Assembly: GCA_020426845.1 (NCBI GenBank)
Contig: JAGQPF010000342.1
Location: 1-64,000, forward strand
Direction: 5' to 3'
DNA from: Planctomycetales bacterium
GTDB taxonomy: Bacteria; Planctomycetota; Planctomycetia; Pirellulales; Pirellulaceae
Length of the DNA stretch: 64,000 bases
Both the position numbers and the translations under genes were made by a program. Each line of letters begins with the position of its first letter. Position 1 is the stretch's first letter. This document shows, in pieces, positions 1 through 8,972 of this stretch. The notes below the pieces were generated by a model that was not told where the DNA came from, searched no databases, and worked only from the letters and a program-made list of their open reading frames with translations.

Positions 1-160
1 CGCGGCATCGCCCCGGGCATACCCCACGACAATCATCTCCGAACGCTGAATGCCTTCTTCAACGTAGTCCGGGGCCTCACCCGGCATCGCCCGGCATCGC
101 CCCGGGTATGCCGCGCGACAATCACTTCCGAAGGCTGAAGGCCTTCTTCAACGTAAGGGC
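1..160. repeat. Two tandem ~89-bp units with a palindromic core
   Basis: Two similar units start near positions 5 and 94. Each begins with gcatcgccccggg, continues through a cgacaatca stretch and ends in ccttcttcaacgta. The second unit holds the palindromic core gaaggctgaaggccttc, which recurs in the cluster at 5034-5626, so both belong to one dispersed intergenic family. Positions 161-335 contain no convincing gene. Confidence 0.6.
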
Positions 161-335
161 AGAGCGAATCGCCGGCCGGGTGAGGCGTTTGCCAAGCGTG
201 ACAGAATTCAGCTGGGGCATGACTTCTTCATAGCAGCGGAGCCGGCCTCGCCATGCGGGGCCGGCTCCCGTTGTTTTCGGCGCCACGACTGTCGGGCGGG
301 AAACTCAACATCGTTGACAGGCTCGTCGACTCAAT

Positions 336-1418
336 TCAGCGCCCTGCGGCGTCCAGGTCACTGGAAGCGTCGAGGCTCACTTGGAGACGACGGTGGCGCC
401 GAGCCACGTCGAGTCCAACTGATGCACCAATGGTTGCGAAGAGTATGGCCAACACGACAAATGGTGTCGGTTCCATGTCCAGATGATACGAAAACGTGAA
501 CGCGAACATCTCGAAGGACGCTGCCATCGGAAATATGCAGTCTCGGTATCCAGCAATGAGCGTTAGCGGAAGTCGTTTTCGCTTCATCAGCCCGAGTGTT
601 CCGTAGGAAGCAATCAAGGTTGAAAGCACGAGAACACTCACTCCTCCAGTCGCCGCGGCCCAATCGCTGTTTCCCGTCACGTGCAGCGCGACGACGTAGA
701 TAATAGCCGCGACAAAAAAGCTAAACAGGAAAACCCCGCCCAGAAACAGTGTGCCACCCAGCGGCCCCATGTAGTGATGCGAGATCGTTTCAACGGAACG
801 CCGTTCAAGGAAGTCGATCCATCCTTTTCGAGTTGATTCGTCATCGCAGATAGCAATGTCTTCGCGACTCGCAGGAGACGGCAACCGGAGGACGAGTGCT
901 GCAGAGTGATCGAGAAACTGTCCGAAGCCGCTGTCCCGTCGCAGATTGCTCTCCTCCCACTGGCAATCCGCCAACGAAAAGATGCGTTCCTGGCGCGGTG
1001 TTGTTACGACAATCTTGTCCTCGTACACGGCCACTTTGCGTGGGAATTCGAGCCGCGATCGAACAATTGCCGCCAGGAGCACGGGGATCATTGTCGCAAC
1101 ACCACAAGCAGCCAACACCACCCCCGCAACTGCGACTTCCCAGAGCCGTTGGGGCAAAAGTGCAAGATTCCCTCCCATAAGCGTCAATAACATGCAGGCC
1201 GTTGATGCAGTCCCCCAAATCCCTCCCACGGCATAGCCGGTTGATCGGGCCACTCCAGGGACTATCAGACGCCAAGTTGGCTGAAACCTATCAACTGGAG
1301 GAGTTGACGAATCGCACTGTTTGTTTTGCCAAGTCAACGGCAGCTCCTGGTCGTGTTGCACCACAGATACCGCAAGTCGCGATGCCGAATGCCGCTCATA
1401 GAGATCTTCTTCGTACAT
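336..1418 (-). CDS. Multi-pass membrane protein of unknown function
   Basis: The 360-residue protein has about six hydrophobic segments in two groups. One pair spans residues ~60-120 and the others lie at ~215-325. The intervening soluble part (~130-205) contains a VAVYEDKIVVTTPRQE stretch that resembles the small beta-rich loops of PH-like or YcxB-like membrane proteins, but this is only a resemblance. The first ~45 residues are polar. It is divergent from the FwdB-like gene at 1813. I do not recognise the family. The ATG at 1418 is the first good start in an open frame with normal codon use. Confidence 0.65.
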   Translation of the reverse strand: MYEEDLYERHSASRLAVSVVQHDQELPLTWQNKQCDSSTPPVDRFQPTWRLIVPGVARSTGYAVGGIWGTASTACMLLTLMGGNLALLPQRLWEVAVAGVVLAACGVATMIPVLLAAIVRSRLEFPRKVAVYEDKIVVTTPRQERIFSLADCQWEESNLRRDSGFGQFLDHSAALVLRLPSPASREDIAICDDESTRKGWIDFLERRSVETISHHYMGPLGGTLFLGGVFLFSFFVAAIIYVVALHVTGNSDWAAATGGVSVLVLSTLIASYGTLGLMKRKRLPLTLIAGYRDCIFPMAASFEMFAFTFSYHLDMEPTPFVVLAILFATIGASVGLDVARRHRRLQVSLDASSDLDAAGR

Positions 1419-1534
1419 CGCGACAAATTCTTTTGCTTCCTGTTCCTGTTGATTGCCTGCGTTTGCAACGTCGCGCTCGCCGCAAACATCTGAGTGAATA
1501 GAAGGCTCACGGCGTCGAACTCGGTTGAAGAGCG

Positions 1535-1552
1535 TTTGAGCGGACGCTCAAA
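1535..1552. promoter_or_regulatory. Perfect 8-bp inverted repeat in divergent intergenic region
   Basis: TTTGAGCG and CGCTCAAA are separated by 2 bases, in the 1419-1812 gap between the minus-strand membrane protein and the plus-strand FwdB-like gene. The position would suit an operator or a short hairpin. No gene is visible in this gap, and there is no further evidence of function. Confidence 0.25.
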
Positions 1553-1812
1553 GTCGCCTGACGCAGCCGGTCTTCTTGCCCGTTTTTGGGGGGCCATTGG
1601 CAAGACCCGGGGAATTTGCACCATGGATGGCTGCAGTGCTCGTTGTCGGATGGCTTCGCCGACGTCACCCTTTAGAATGGACACTTGCGGGGCGGCGGTT
1701 ATTTGAGGGACCTAGCGGCTGAAGGACACCCAAACAGACAATCGAAATGCGGTGCGGCGAGTGCCGGAACCACTATTTTTTTTCGGCCTCCGTCCGAAGC
1801 GAAGGAGTAGCG

Positions 1813-3159
1813 GTGAGTATGCGTTGCGTGAATGTGCCTTGTCCGGGTTGCGGATGCGTGTGCGACGACGTGTCGCTCGCGTTTGACAAGGGAAAGTTGG
1901 TCGCCTTTGAACCACGCTGTGAGTTGGGGGAGCGGTGGTTTCGAACTCACAGCCAAGATGGCCATTCCATCGCAGCGATTGACGGGCAACCCGCGTCGAT
2001 GTCGGCCGCGTTGGATCGTGCGGCGAGCCTCCTTTCGCAGGCAGACTACCCGCTGATCTACGGACTTTCGCGCAGCGCCACGCCGGGGCAACGTGCCGCG
2101 GTCGCGCTCGCAGAACGGCTCGGCGCAGCGATCGACACAACCGCATCCTTATGCCATGGCCCCTCGATCATGGCGTTGCAGGAAGTGGGCGAAGTGACCT
2201 GCACATTGGGAGAGATTCGCAATCGTGCGGACTTGATCATCTTTTGGGGATGCCATCCTGCCGTTTCTCATCCTCGACATGCCGAGCGTTATTCGGTCTT
2301 CCCGCAAGGACGACACACTCCTTCGGGACGAACGGATCGGACCATCGTGATGGTCGGCGAAGCGGGGCAAGTCGAGCAATGGCGCCTCGACGCGGACGGC
2401 GCCAAGCCGGATTTTGTGCTCCCGATCGATTCGACCCAGAATTACGAAACGCTCTCCACGCTGCGAGTGATGTTGCGCGGAGAAACAGTCACAGGCGCCT
2501 CCCCCGAGCTTCAGCGCCTGCTGGACTGCATGTGCCGCTGCAAGTATGGGGTCATCTTCTTTGGACTGGGGATCACGGAGACCAGCATGTGGGACGGACG
2601 CCCTCATCAACCGACGGGGCACGTCAACGTTGCGGCACTCTTGCAACTCGTTGCGGATCTGAATGCCGTCACGCGGTTCACGGCCCGCCGCATGCGCATG
2701 CAGGGAGACGTCTCCGGCGCCGACAACGTGCTGTGCTGGCAGACGGGCTATCCGTTTGGCGTGGACATGTCGCGTGGCTACCCACGCTACAATCCCGGTG
2801 AATTCACCGCCAATGAGCTATTGGCCGAGCAGAACACGGACGCCTGCCTGCTGGTTGGCGCCGAAACCGTGCCGTATTTCTCCGCGCCCGCGCGACGACA
2901 CCTCGAGTCGATCCCGACCATCGTGCTCGACTATCCAGGCGCCGTGTTGGACTTTACTCCGTCCGTTCAATTCACCACGGGAGTGTATGGCATCCACGCC
3001 GCCGGCACGGCATACCGAATGGATAACGTTCCCGTCTCACTTCAGGCGCCGCTCGCCAACAACGCGCCCACCGATGAACTCGTGCTCAACGAACTCTTGA
3101 ATCGGTGTCCCATGGAGCTCACGAGAGGCAACGGACACTCGCAAGCGGATACCCCCTAG
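1813..3159 (+). CDS. fhcB: Formylmethanofuran dehydrogenase subunit B-like protein (FwdB/FhcB)
   Basis: This is homologous to the large subunit of formylmethanofuran dehydrogenase. In bacteria with tetrahydromethanopterin-linked C1 metabolism the Fhc complex interconverts formyl-methanofuran-type carriers and formate. The N-terminus has CPGCGCVCDD followed by RCELG, giving cysteines at about 10, 13, 17 and 36, which matches the C-x2-C-x3-C-x(n)-C cluster of FwdB. A later SLCHGP (Cys ~114) sits where archaeal FwdB has its Mo/W-ligating Cys or Sec, and FWGCHPAVSHPRH is a family signature. GTG 1813 is chosen because AAGGAG lies 5 bases upstream; ATG 1819 is the alternative. The gene stands alone: fhcA, C and D are not adjacent. 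The 448-residue length is normal for the family. Confidence 0.85.
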   Translation: MSMRCVNVPCPGCGCVCDDVSLAFDKGKLVAFEPRCELGERWFRTHSQDGHSIAAIDGQPASMSAALDRAASLLSQADYPLIYGLSRSATPGQRAAVALAERLGAAIDTTASLCHGPSIMALQEVGEVTCTLGEIRNRADLIIFWGCHPAVSHPRHAERYSVFPQGRHTPSGRTDRTIVMVGEAGQVEQWRLDADGAKPDFVLPIDSTQNYETLSTLRVMLRGETVTGASPELQRLLDCMCRCKYGVIFFGLGITETSMWDGRPHQPTGHVNVAALLQLVADLNAVTRFTARRMRMQGDVSGADNVLCWQTGYPFGVDMSRGYPRYNPGEFTANELLAEQNTDACLLVGAETVPYFSAPARRHLESIPTIVLDYPGAVLDFTPSVQFTTGVYGIHAAGTAYRMDNVPVSLQAPLANNAPTDELVLNELLNRCPMELTRGNGHSQADTP

Positions 3160-3200
3160 CCAATCAGCGTGTTGAATAGATCGCAAGTCCGCAGGCAACC

Positions 3201-3752
3201 ATGACCAATCGCACGAGCCAAGTCGGTGGAGAAGGACAAAGCAGTTGGGGCGGACGCTTCGTTACATTTCTTCTTTTTGGCATCGGCATCGGGTTCGGCG
3301 TACCGTCGATCTGGGTCTATGAGCAGTATAAATCACTATTTTCCGGCGAGAACATCAGTCTCAGCGAACTTCCTCTTCCGTCCCTGTTCATACCCGAATT
3401 CGACCCGCAAACCGGCGACTACAAGACAAAAGAACCGAACTATAACGTGGCAGATCGCGTGCTGTGGCGATTATTGCAGGCCAGGGGATTTGGACTGATC
3501 CTGCTTGTTGGCGGATACGTTGCACTGGTGATTCCAAGACACCGCGCAGATTACAGGATTTCTACAGCGGCAATTTTCTGCTACGTCGCTTTAGTCGCTT
3601 GCTGCATGGTCGCAAGTTTCTTGGTCATGCCGTTGGTAGCGGCGACGTTGGGAATCGTAATTTGGGGGCGCCGTGCTTTTTGGCCATCTTTTGGGGTGGG
3701 GCTTGCTAGCGAGGCGTTGGCGATGGCGGAGATCGCCTCGCTCGTGTCCTAA
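3201..3752 (+). CDS. Small membrane protein of unknown function
   Basis: The 183-residue protein has an N-terminal hydrophobic segment (~residues 20-38), a polar loop rich in acidic and aromatic residues (~40-90), and three more hydrophobic segments from ~95 to 165. It starts 42 bases after the FwdB-like gene on the same strand and could be cotranscribed, but nothing in it suggests a C1 role. Family not recognised. Confidence 0.6.
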   Translation: MTNRTSQVGGEGQSSWGGRFVTFLLFGIGIGFGVPSIWVYEQYKSLFSGENISLSELPLPSLFIPEFDPQTGDYKTKEPNYNVADRVLWRLLQARGFGLILLVGGYVALVIPRHRADYRISTAAIFCYVALVACCMVASFLVMPLVAATLGIVIWGRRAFWPSFGVGLASEALAMAEIASLVS

Positions 3753-3762
3753 CAATTGCATT

Positions 3763-4326
3763 CTATTCCGCAGAGACTTTTGAGAATGCCGTTGCCGAAT
3801 CCTTAAAGGCCGCTAGTTGCAGCGTCTTTGTCAACTCCGCCTCGCTGACGACGAATTCAACCAAAAACTTATCGTAGGTGACGCCCTCGGGTCCCCCCTT
3901 CTCTTGCCCGAGCAGCTTGCTCGAAACCGTCTTGATCGCGTCCGGCGGAACGACATGAGTGGCTACCGGCTCCGGAATGTCCGCAAACAGTGCGTCGGAG
4001 TGTTGGTTGTTGATCCACTTGTCCAAGTCGTCGGAGGTTGCGCTCTTGGCAAACACATGAACCTTGCCGCTGGTGGCAAACCCCTTCCCCTTGTCGGCGA
4101 GGTGAACCACGACAACCGCATTCTGCTTCGCCAGAGGATAAAAGACTCTCGTGTTCGAAAAACCAATCAGCGTTTGATTCGCCACGGTTCGCACGATGGC
4201 GCCACCTTCACCGCCTACCTTGAGCTTCACTGGGTCGGCGGCCTCGGACTTCCCGCCTGTTGCCCAGCAGAGCAAGGCCAAGCAGATTGCGATTCGATTG
4301 TGATTGTGATTGTGAGTGCGATTCAT
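3763..4326 (-). CDS. Exported protein of unknown function
   Basis: The 187-residue protein begins with a His/Asn-rich n-region (THNHNHNR), then a hydrophobic stretch IAICLALLCWATGG and a likely signal peptidase site near ...SEAADP. The mature part is small and soluble with no cysteine pair or known motif. Its ATG overlaps the stop of the upstream gene as ATGA at 4323-4326, so the two are probably translationally coupled. Confidence 0.6.
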   Translation of the reverse strand: MNRTHNHNHNRIAICLALLCWATGGKSEAADPVKLKVGGEGGAIVRTVANQTLIGFSNTRVFYPLAKQNAVVVVHLADKGKGFATSGKVHVFAKSATSDDLDKWINNQHSDALFADIPEPVATHVVPPDAIKTVSSKLLGQEKGGPEGVTYDKFLVEFVVSEAELTKTLQLAAFKDSATAFSKVSAE

Positions 4327-4985
4327 CGATTTCTCCCGGAAATGTTGTGGGTTTGAGAGGTTCCTTGCTCGGCTGCGGCGTCCTTGGATTTGTCCGGCTT
4401 CTTCGTATCCTTGTGGATATGAATTTCAAATGGCTGCTGAATGATCACCCGCTCCGGAGTGCCCGCTGGCTTGACTTTGGCGAAAGCCAGGAGCAATTCC
4501 TGGATAGCGACTTGGTCGTCTTCGGTTGCCTTGGCAACTTCGATCTGGCCGGCCGCCGCTGCGGACTCGACCGACTCAGCTGTCTTTCCGGCGATGGCCA
4601 GGATGAGGGACTTCTGCAGCTGCACCTGTTTCAGCAACGATCTTTGCGAGCGCAGCTTTCCGAGAAACTCCGACTGCAAGTCAGGCAGACGCCCCTTCTC
4701 GACATTGACCGCGATCTTCTTCCCGAGGGCTGCGTTTTCCTGCAGTGCCTCTTCCATCAATCCGGCTCGCGCCAAGGCGATCGCATGCGCCGCCTGAACA
4801 TCCCAGCCGAGCGGCTCGGTGGGCCGACCGTCCACCGCCATTCGGTCGCTCACGCGAATGGCCGGATAGGGCGCTGTCAGCTCAACCATCGCTTCGTTGA
4901 GATCCTCCGGATGACCGGTCGGGCCTCCATCGCCGGCGACCCTTGTAAGGCCCTGTGGACCAGCCGTCAGGAGCGGCCAGACCAT
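4323..4985 (-). CDS. Unknown protein, probably N-terminally truncated, containing a palindromic repeat
   Basis: This 220-residue ORF has a helical Ala/Glu-rich middle (~50-150) and a Lys-rich C-terminus. Residues ~9-25 (GPQGLTRVAGDGGPTGH) are the translation of the 50-bp palindromic element at 4914-4963. The reading frame stays open upstream only to a stop at 5052-5054, inside another repeat cluster, and has no alternative start there. The present gene may therefore be the 3' remnant of a longer one whose 5' end was replaced by repeats. It overlaps the next gene by ATGA. Function unknown. Confidence 0.5.
   Translation of the reverse strand: MVWPLLTAGPQGLTRVAGDGGPTGHPEDLNEAMVELTAPYPAIRVSDRMAVDGRPTEPLGWDVQAAHAIALARAGLMEEALQENAALGKKIAVNVEKGRLPDLQSEFLGKLRSQRSLLKQVQLQKSLILAIAGKTAESVESAAAAGQIEVAKATEDDQVAIQELLLAFAKVKPAGTPERVIIQQPFEIHIHKDTKKPDKSKDAAAEQGTSQTHNISGRNR
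4914..4963. repeat. 50-bp palindromic element, copy A (inside an ORF)
   Basis: CCGGTC-GGGCCTC on the left pairs with AAGGCCC and a distal GACCAG on the right. The loop contains a TCGC/GGCGA mini-palindrome. Copies B (9944-9993) and C (57361-57410, inverted) are nearly identical. The element is read through by the ORF at 4323-4985. Confidence 0.8.
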
Positions 4986-5031
4986 CGCGGCGAGCTTCGA
5001 GGCGGCATTGTAACTCGACTCATTCGGGTGG

Positions 5032-5632
5032 GCGAAGGCTGAAGGCCTTCCTCAACGTAGCCTGGGGCGAGCGCAGCGACGCCCCGGGTTGATCAACAGC
5101 GATCCATTGAAGGCTGAAGGCCTTCCTCACGAGGGGTAAGCGCAGCGCCGCCCCGGGTGGTGCCCCTCGGCTTCGTGAATTGTGCCCCGGGGGCGCACGC
5201 GACGAACCGGCGCCTGCCCGGGGCGTTGCCCCAGGATACGTTGACGAAGGCTTTCAGCCTTCAATTGAACGGGGCGGCGGCATAACCCGGGGCAGCGCTT
5301 CGCTCGCCCCGGGCTACGTTGAAATTGGCCTATGGCCAATAAATGTCGCAGGCGATATTCCGCAAGTTCGAAGGGCGCACGCGCCAAACCGGCGCCGTCC
5401 TGGACAGCGATCCATTGAAGGCTGAAGGCCTTCCTCAACGTAGCCCGGGGCGAGCGCAGCGACGCCCCGGGTTGTTCAACAGCGATCTCCATTGAAGGCT
5501 GAAGGCCTTCCTCACGAGGGACAAACGCAGCGCCGACCCGGGTGGCGCTCCTCGGCTTCGTGAATTGTGATCCTCGGTGCGCACGCGCCGAACCAGCGCC
5601 CACTCTGAGGCGTTGCCCAGGACGTGAGTGTT
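5032..5632. repeat. Repeat cluster with a ~210-bp direct duplication
   Basis: A segment starting gaaggctgaaggccttc at 5034 and running to about 5243 is repeated from 5417 to about 5626. Each copy carries two gaaggctgaaggccttc palindromes plus a GC-rich gcccgggg/ccccgggt segment. An inverted, diverged copy (gaaggctttcagccttc) lies at ~5252-5270. The same core occurs at 130-150. The stretch from 5016 to 5721 has no convincing gene; open frames there are repeat translations. Confidence 0.75.
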
Positions 5633-5721
5633 AACCAGCGATGAAAGATCTGCTGGCAGGAGTCGCAAAACTGCCATCTCGCGTCTCGTTTCGACCACTG
5701 GACCTGCCAACGTGGCCTGCA

Positions 5722-6234
5722 TTATCCGGCGTGAGACAGGATCAGGATCGAGGTGCCATACCATAAGCCAACCCCCAAGGCGGTGATAATCGCGGTGGGC
5801 AAACTGGGACGAATCCAGTGGGCGGGTGTGAAGAGCAAAGTGCCCAGCAACATCACGAGCAGGAAAACGGTGTCGCGATTCGAAGTGACGCGGTTCGTAG
5901 CGATCGAATCGAGTTGCCACTTGAGCATCTCCGCCGGCGCAACCAATACTTGAATCAGGGCGCCCAGTGGATCCGCCGCGCCCTCAAACAGCGCGAGAGC
6001 CAACAGCGCGCCGTTATAGACCAGTAGCACGGCGACCAAAGCGCTGAGTGCGTATAAATTCCAATACTTGTCAACGAAGTGGCCAATGATTCCCGCAGTC
6101 ACTGCGGCAAAGGAAAAGGTCGCGATTGCGGCAGGCTCAGCTTCCCGAAAGTGCCAGACCCAAACGGCGGCAGCGGCCGTTAACGCTGCAACCTGGCGCA
6201 GACTGAATTGGCCTTTGCGCCGATCCCCGTTCAA
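5722..6234 (-). CDS. Small integral membrane protein of unknown function
   Basis: The 170-residue protein has about five hydrophobic segments: residues ~12-27, 35-52, 58-82, 118-135 and 140-165. A connecting loop contains LKWQLDSIATNRVTS. The start is read as TTG 6234 because AAAGGAG lies 7 bases upstream and no ATG is better placed. It is on the same strand as the kinase gene and 133 bases downstream of it. Not recognised. Confidence 0.6.
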   Translation of the reverse strand: MNGDRRKGQFSLRQVAALTAAAAVWVWHFREAEPAAIATFSFAAVTAGIIGHFVDKYWNLYALSALVAVLLVYNGALLALALFEGAADPLGALIQVLVAPAEMLKWQLDSIATNRVTSNRDTVFLLVMLLGTLLFTPAHWIRPSLPTAIITALGVGLWYGTSILILSHAG

Positions 6235-6367
6235 TCTTCAGCTCCTTTCCACCGAATGGGCCGCACCGAATCCGGTGAGTGGATACGTAGTCATGCCGAG
6301 CTTATCGACGTTCAAGGCTGCCGCCAGACTCCTCCATCTGAACGACGGCACTCCTCACATTCGCGTC

Positions 6368-8863
6368 CTACGTGGGCTGCTGGCCGTTGGCCGGCCTTCC
6401 GGATTTGTCCCCTGCCGGTTCCGGCCTGTCCGGCTCGTCCTTCGCGTCCTTGCGTCGCCAGACTCCTTCGCCATCGAGGGCAAGTGCGAGGTGGCCGGGG
6501 ATGCTGAATTCGACGACCTTCATCCGCCCCGCGCCGATCTGCACGGCAAAGTTCACTCTGCCGGCATAGAGTTTTGGCGCCTCGAACTCGACCGTTCCGC
6601 GCAGTAGCTTGGCTGCGGCGTCGAGCTCAATTGTCGTGCGTTTGACGTACTCGGGCTGAATCACGGACACATAGCCATGTTCCTGGCTGAGTGACATGGC
6701 ATCGTGCAATTCACGCGGTTTCGGCGGGCGATCCGCCAGCAGGCGGAATGCCTTCAATTCCCCGGGGGCTCCACCGAGCGGAGCGCCCATCAGCAATACG
6801 ATAGAAAGTGGTTCGCCTTCGATAGCCTTTGCTGGATGGATCGCGGGCTGCGCCTTCGCCAACTTCTCCCACTGTGCGTTGGGAATGCCCGCGGCGTGGC
6901 TGAGTGCGTCGTTCAGTTTTTCTTGAAACTCCGTTTTGCTCTGCCCCGTCTTTTCGAGCATCTCGGCGATCTCCGGCCCGACGCCAAGCTGCGGGCGAGC
7001 GTCATCCCAGCTCAGCGTGATCGCCACGAACTCGAAGCCCTGCTTCGATGCTTCGAGCATGGAGGCCGTGTCGTCCGTACGGTGCGTGACGGTTCCCCAG
7101 TTGCCTCCTGCGGGAAGCAACACCATTGTGTGAACGAACTCGGTCTCCCGAGGAGAGAGGTGCTCGTCTAGGTCGACATTGACGGTCGCCCCTCCTCGCA
7201 ACATGGCTCTGGGGATCATCAGCGGGGAAGTCCGAGTGCGAACGCCATCTTTCGGGACGTCGTCAAAGGTCACGTTGAGCGACACCGAAAGCCAATCTTT
7301 TCGACTTTCCTCTGCGACGACTGCCAGCCTGCCGGTTGTCTCGCCGGAGTCTTCAGGAAACCCCAGTTCGTGTTCGCTAGCGATCGTCAGCTTGCCCTTG
7401 GAGATGTGGAGGAGGCGAACGACAACCTGCGAGAGCCGATTGCCTTGGAGTTTCCAAGATCGGCTTACCGTTCCGAGGTGCGTGGACCACGCTCCGTCAT
7501 TCGAGATCCGCAGGGAGGGCTGATCGGAGGCGATCCCCTTGCCGGAATGCGTGGCCACCGTCGACGGGTCACGCACCATCGCTTCGTTGCGGAGAACGTC
7601 CGTTGTTGGCTTTTTGTAGTCGACGTTCGGATCGCTGCGACCAAACATGAATAACCACGCGAACACAACTGCCACCGTCAATGCCGCTGCGCCCAACCAC
7701 ATGACCGCCGAGTTTCGTTGTTGCGGCGCCGTGGCTACCACAGTCCCGGGTGATCGATCGTCGACAAATGCCTGCAGCGCGACGGCCACTTCATGCGGCG
7801 ACTGAAAACGCTCGGCCGGATCCTTCGCCGTCATGCGCGCGATGACCGACTCGAGCTCCATTGGAATATCGTCTCGCAACGTTCTCAAAGCGTCGGGTTC
7901 GGCCGTTGCGTGGCTCTTCAGCTTCTGCGTGACGCTGCCATCGGCAAATGGCGGTTGGCCGGAGAGCAGAAAATAGAGTGTCGACCCCAGGCTATAGATG
8001 TCGCTGCGGATATCCGCGCTGCGGGCGTCCTCCGCCTGTTCGGGCGACATGAAATCAGGTGTGCCCATGATGGATCCGGCGGCGGTCAAATCGCCGCGAG
8101 CGGCGACCGTTTCAGCTTCTGAGACCGAGTTGGGCGCCAATGAAGCGAGACCAAAGTCGAGAATCTTGACCGTCCCATCCGCCATCACCATCAGGTTGTG
8201 GGGTTTGATGTCGCGGTGCACCATGCCTTGTTCGTGCGCGTGTTGCAGTCCGATGGCAGCTTGCCGGATGAATTCACACGCCTCGGCAACCGGCAGCGCG
8301 CCTCGCTCGTGTGCGACGTGAGCAAGGTCGACACCGTCAACGTACTCCATCACGAGAAAGTGAACGTCGCCGGCCTGCTCGGCGTCAAAAGCCGTCACGA
8401 TATTGGGGTGCGTGAGCTTGGCGGCAGCCTTCACTTCGCGATGAAATCGATCCACCGCGTCTGCCTTGCGCATAAGCTCGGGCTTGATGATCTTCAGCGC
8501 AACCGTACGGTCCATCAGCCGGTGCCTGGCCCTGTAGACGTCGCCCATGCCGCCCTTGCCAACGAGCTCGAGCACTTCATAGCGAGGGTGATCGGCCAAT
8601 TGCGCAGCCACCTCTTCATGTGACGAAGAATTGTCAGCCGCGCCATTTTCAACGGTCCGATCAACGGTCTGATCCGGCAGTTGCCTGGCTGCCTTGAGAA
8701 GTCCCACAAACGTGTCAGCCGACGAGATGCCGACGATGGTCTCGCAGCATGGCTGACACTCGCTGATGTGACCGTCGATTGCCACCGCTCGGTCGGGTGG
8801 CAACTGGCCAAGACTGTAGGCGCTGAGCTCTTCTCGCGTCGGGTGGGGCGAAGATTTGGACAT
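6368..8863 (-). CDS. Membrane Ser/Thr protein kinase with N-terminal zinc-finger-like motif
   Basis: The 831-residue protein has three parts. Residues 1-60 resemble an anti-sigma zinc-binding domain, with H32-x3-C36-x2-C39. Residues ~95-360 form a Hanks-type kinase: GKGGMGDVY glycine loop, Lys124 in VALKII, catalytic Asp218 in HRDIKPHN, DFGLA and GTPDFMSPEQ. A single transmembrane segment (VMWLGAAALTVAVVFAWLF) near residue 385 follows, then a ~420-residue, presumably periplasmic, domain of unknown type. Start ATG 8863 places the zinc-finger at the N-terminus; longer readings run into the upstream gap. It follows the ECF sigma gene by 109 bases on the same strand. I infer that it senses an envelope signal and controls or is controlled by that sigma factor; the substrate is unknown. 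Confidence 0.85.
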   Translation of the reverse strand: MSKSSPHPTREELSAYSLGQLPPDRAVAIDGHISECQPCCETIVGISSADTFVGLLKAARQLPDQTVDRTVENGAADNSSSHEEVAAQLADHPRYEVLELVGKGGMGDVYRARHRLMDRTVALKIIKPELMRKADAVDRFHREVKAAAKLTHPNIVTAFDAEQAGDVHFLVMEYVDGVDLAHVAHERGALPVAEACEFIRQAAIGLQHAHEQGMVHRDIKPHNLMVMADGTVKILDFGLASLAPNSVSEAETVAARGDLTAAGSIMGTPDFMSPEQAEDARSADIRSDIYSLGSTLYFLLSGQPPFADGSVTQKLKSHATAEPDALRTLRDDIPMELESVIARMTAKDPAERFQSPHEVAVALQAFVDDRSPGTVVATAPQQRNSAVMWLGAAALTVAVVFAWLFMFGRSDPNVDYKKPTTDVLRNEAMVRDPSTVATHSGKGIASDQPSLRISNDGAWSTHLGTVSRSWKLQGNRLSQVVVRLLHISKGKLTIASEHELGFPEDSGETTGRLAVVAEESRKDWLSVSLNVTFDDVPKDGVRTRTSPLMIPRAMLRGGATVNVDLDEHLSPRETEFVHTMVLLPAGGNWGTVTHRTDDTASMLEASKQGFEFVAITLSWDDARPQLGVGPEIAEMLEKTGQSKTEFQEKLNDALSHAAGIPNAQWEKLAKAQPAIHPAKAIEGEPLSIVLLMGAPLGGAPGELKAFRLLADRPPKPRELHDAMSLSQEHGYVSVIQPEYVKRTTIELDAAAKLLRGTVEFEAPKLYAGRVNFAVQIGAGRMKVVEFSIPGHLALALDGEGVWRRKDAKDEPDRPEPAGDKSGRPANGQQPT

Positions 8864-8972
8864 GGGGAAACTCTTGACAGTGGCAATTGCGGGCTGGGGA
8901 CAATGTCTGGGGCGGGCTCGCCGAAACGAACCCCACCCTCCTATTGCCAAGACCCGTTCTCGCAATTTCTTG

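Noticed and set aside
1334-1684. Minus-strand ORF upstream of the first membrane protein
   Set aside because: Overlaps the 5' end of that gene in another frame, with no motif or ribosome-binding site.
5127-5603. Minus-strand ORF within the repeat cluster
   Set aside because: It translates two copies of the same repeat (ATLRKAFSLQW-type segments) and has no independent coding sign.
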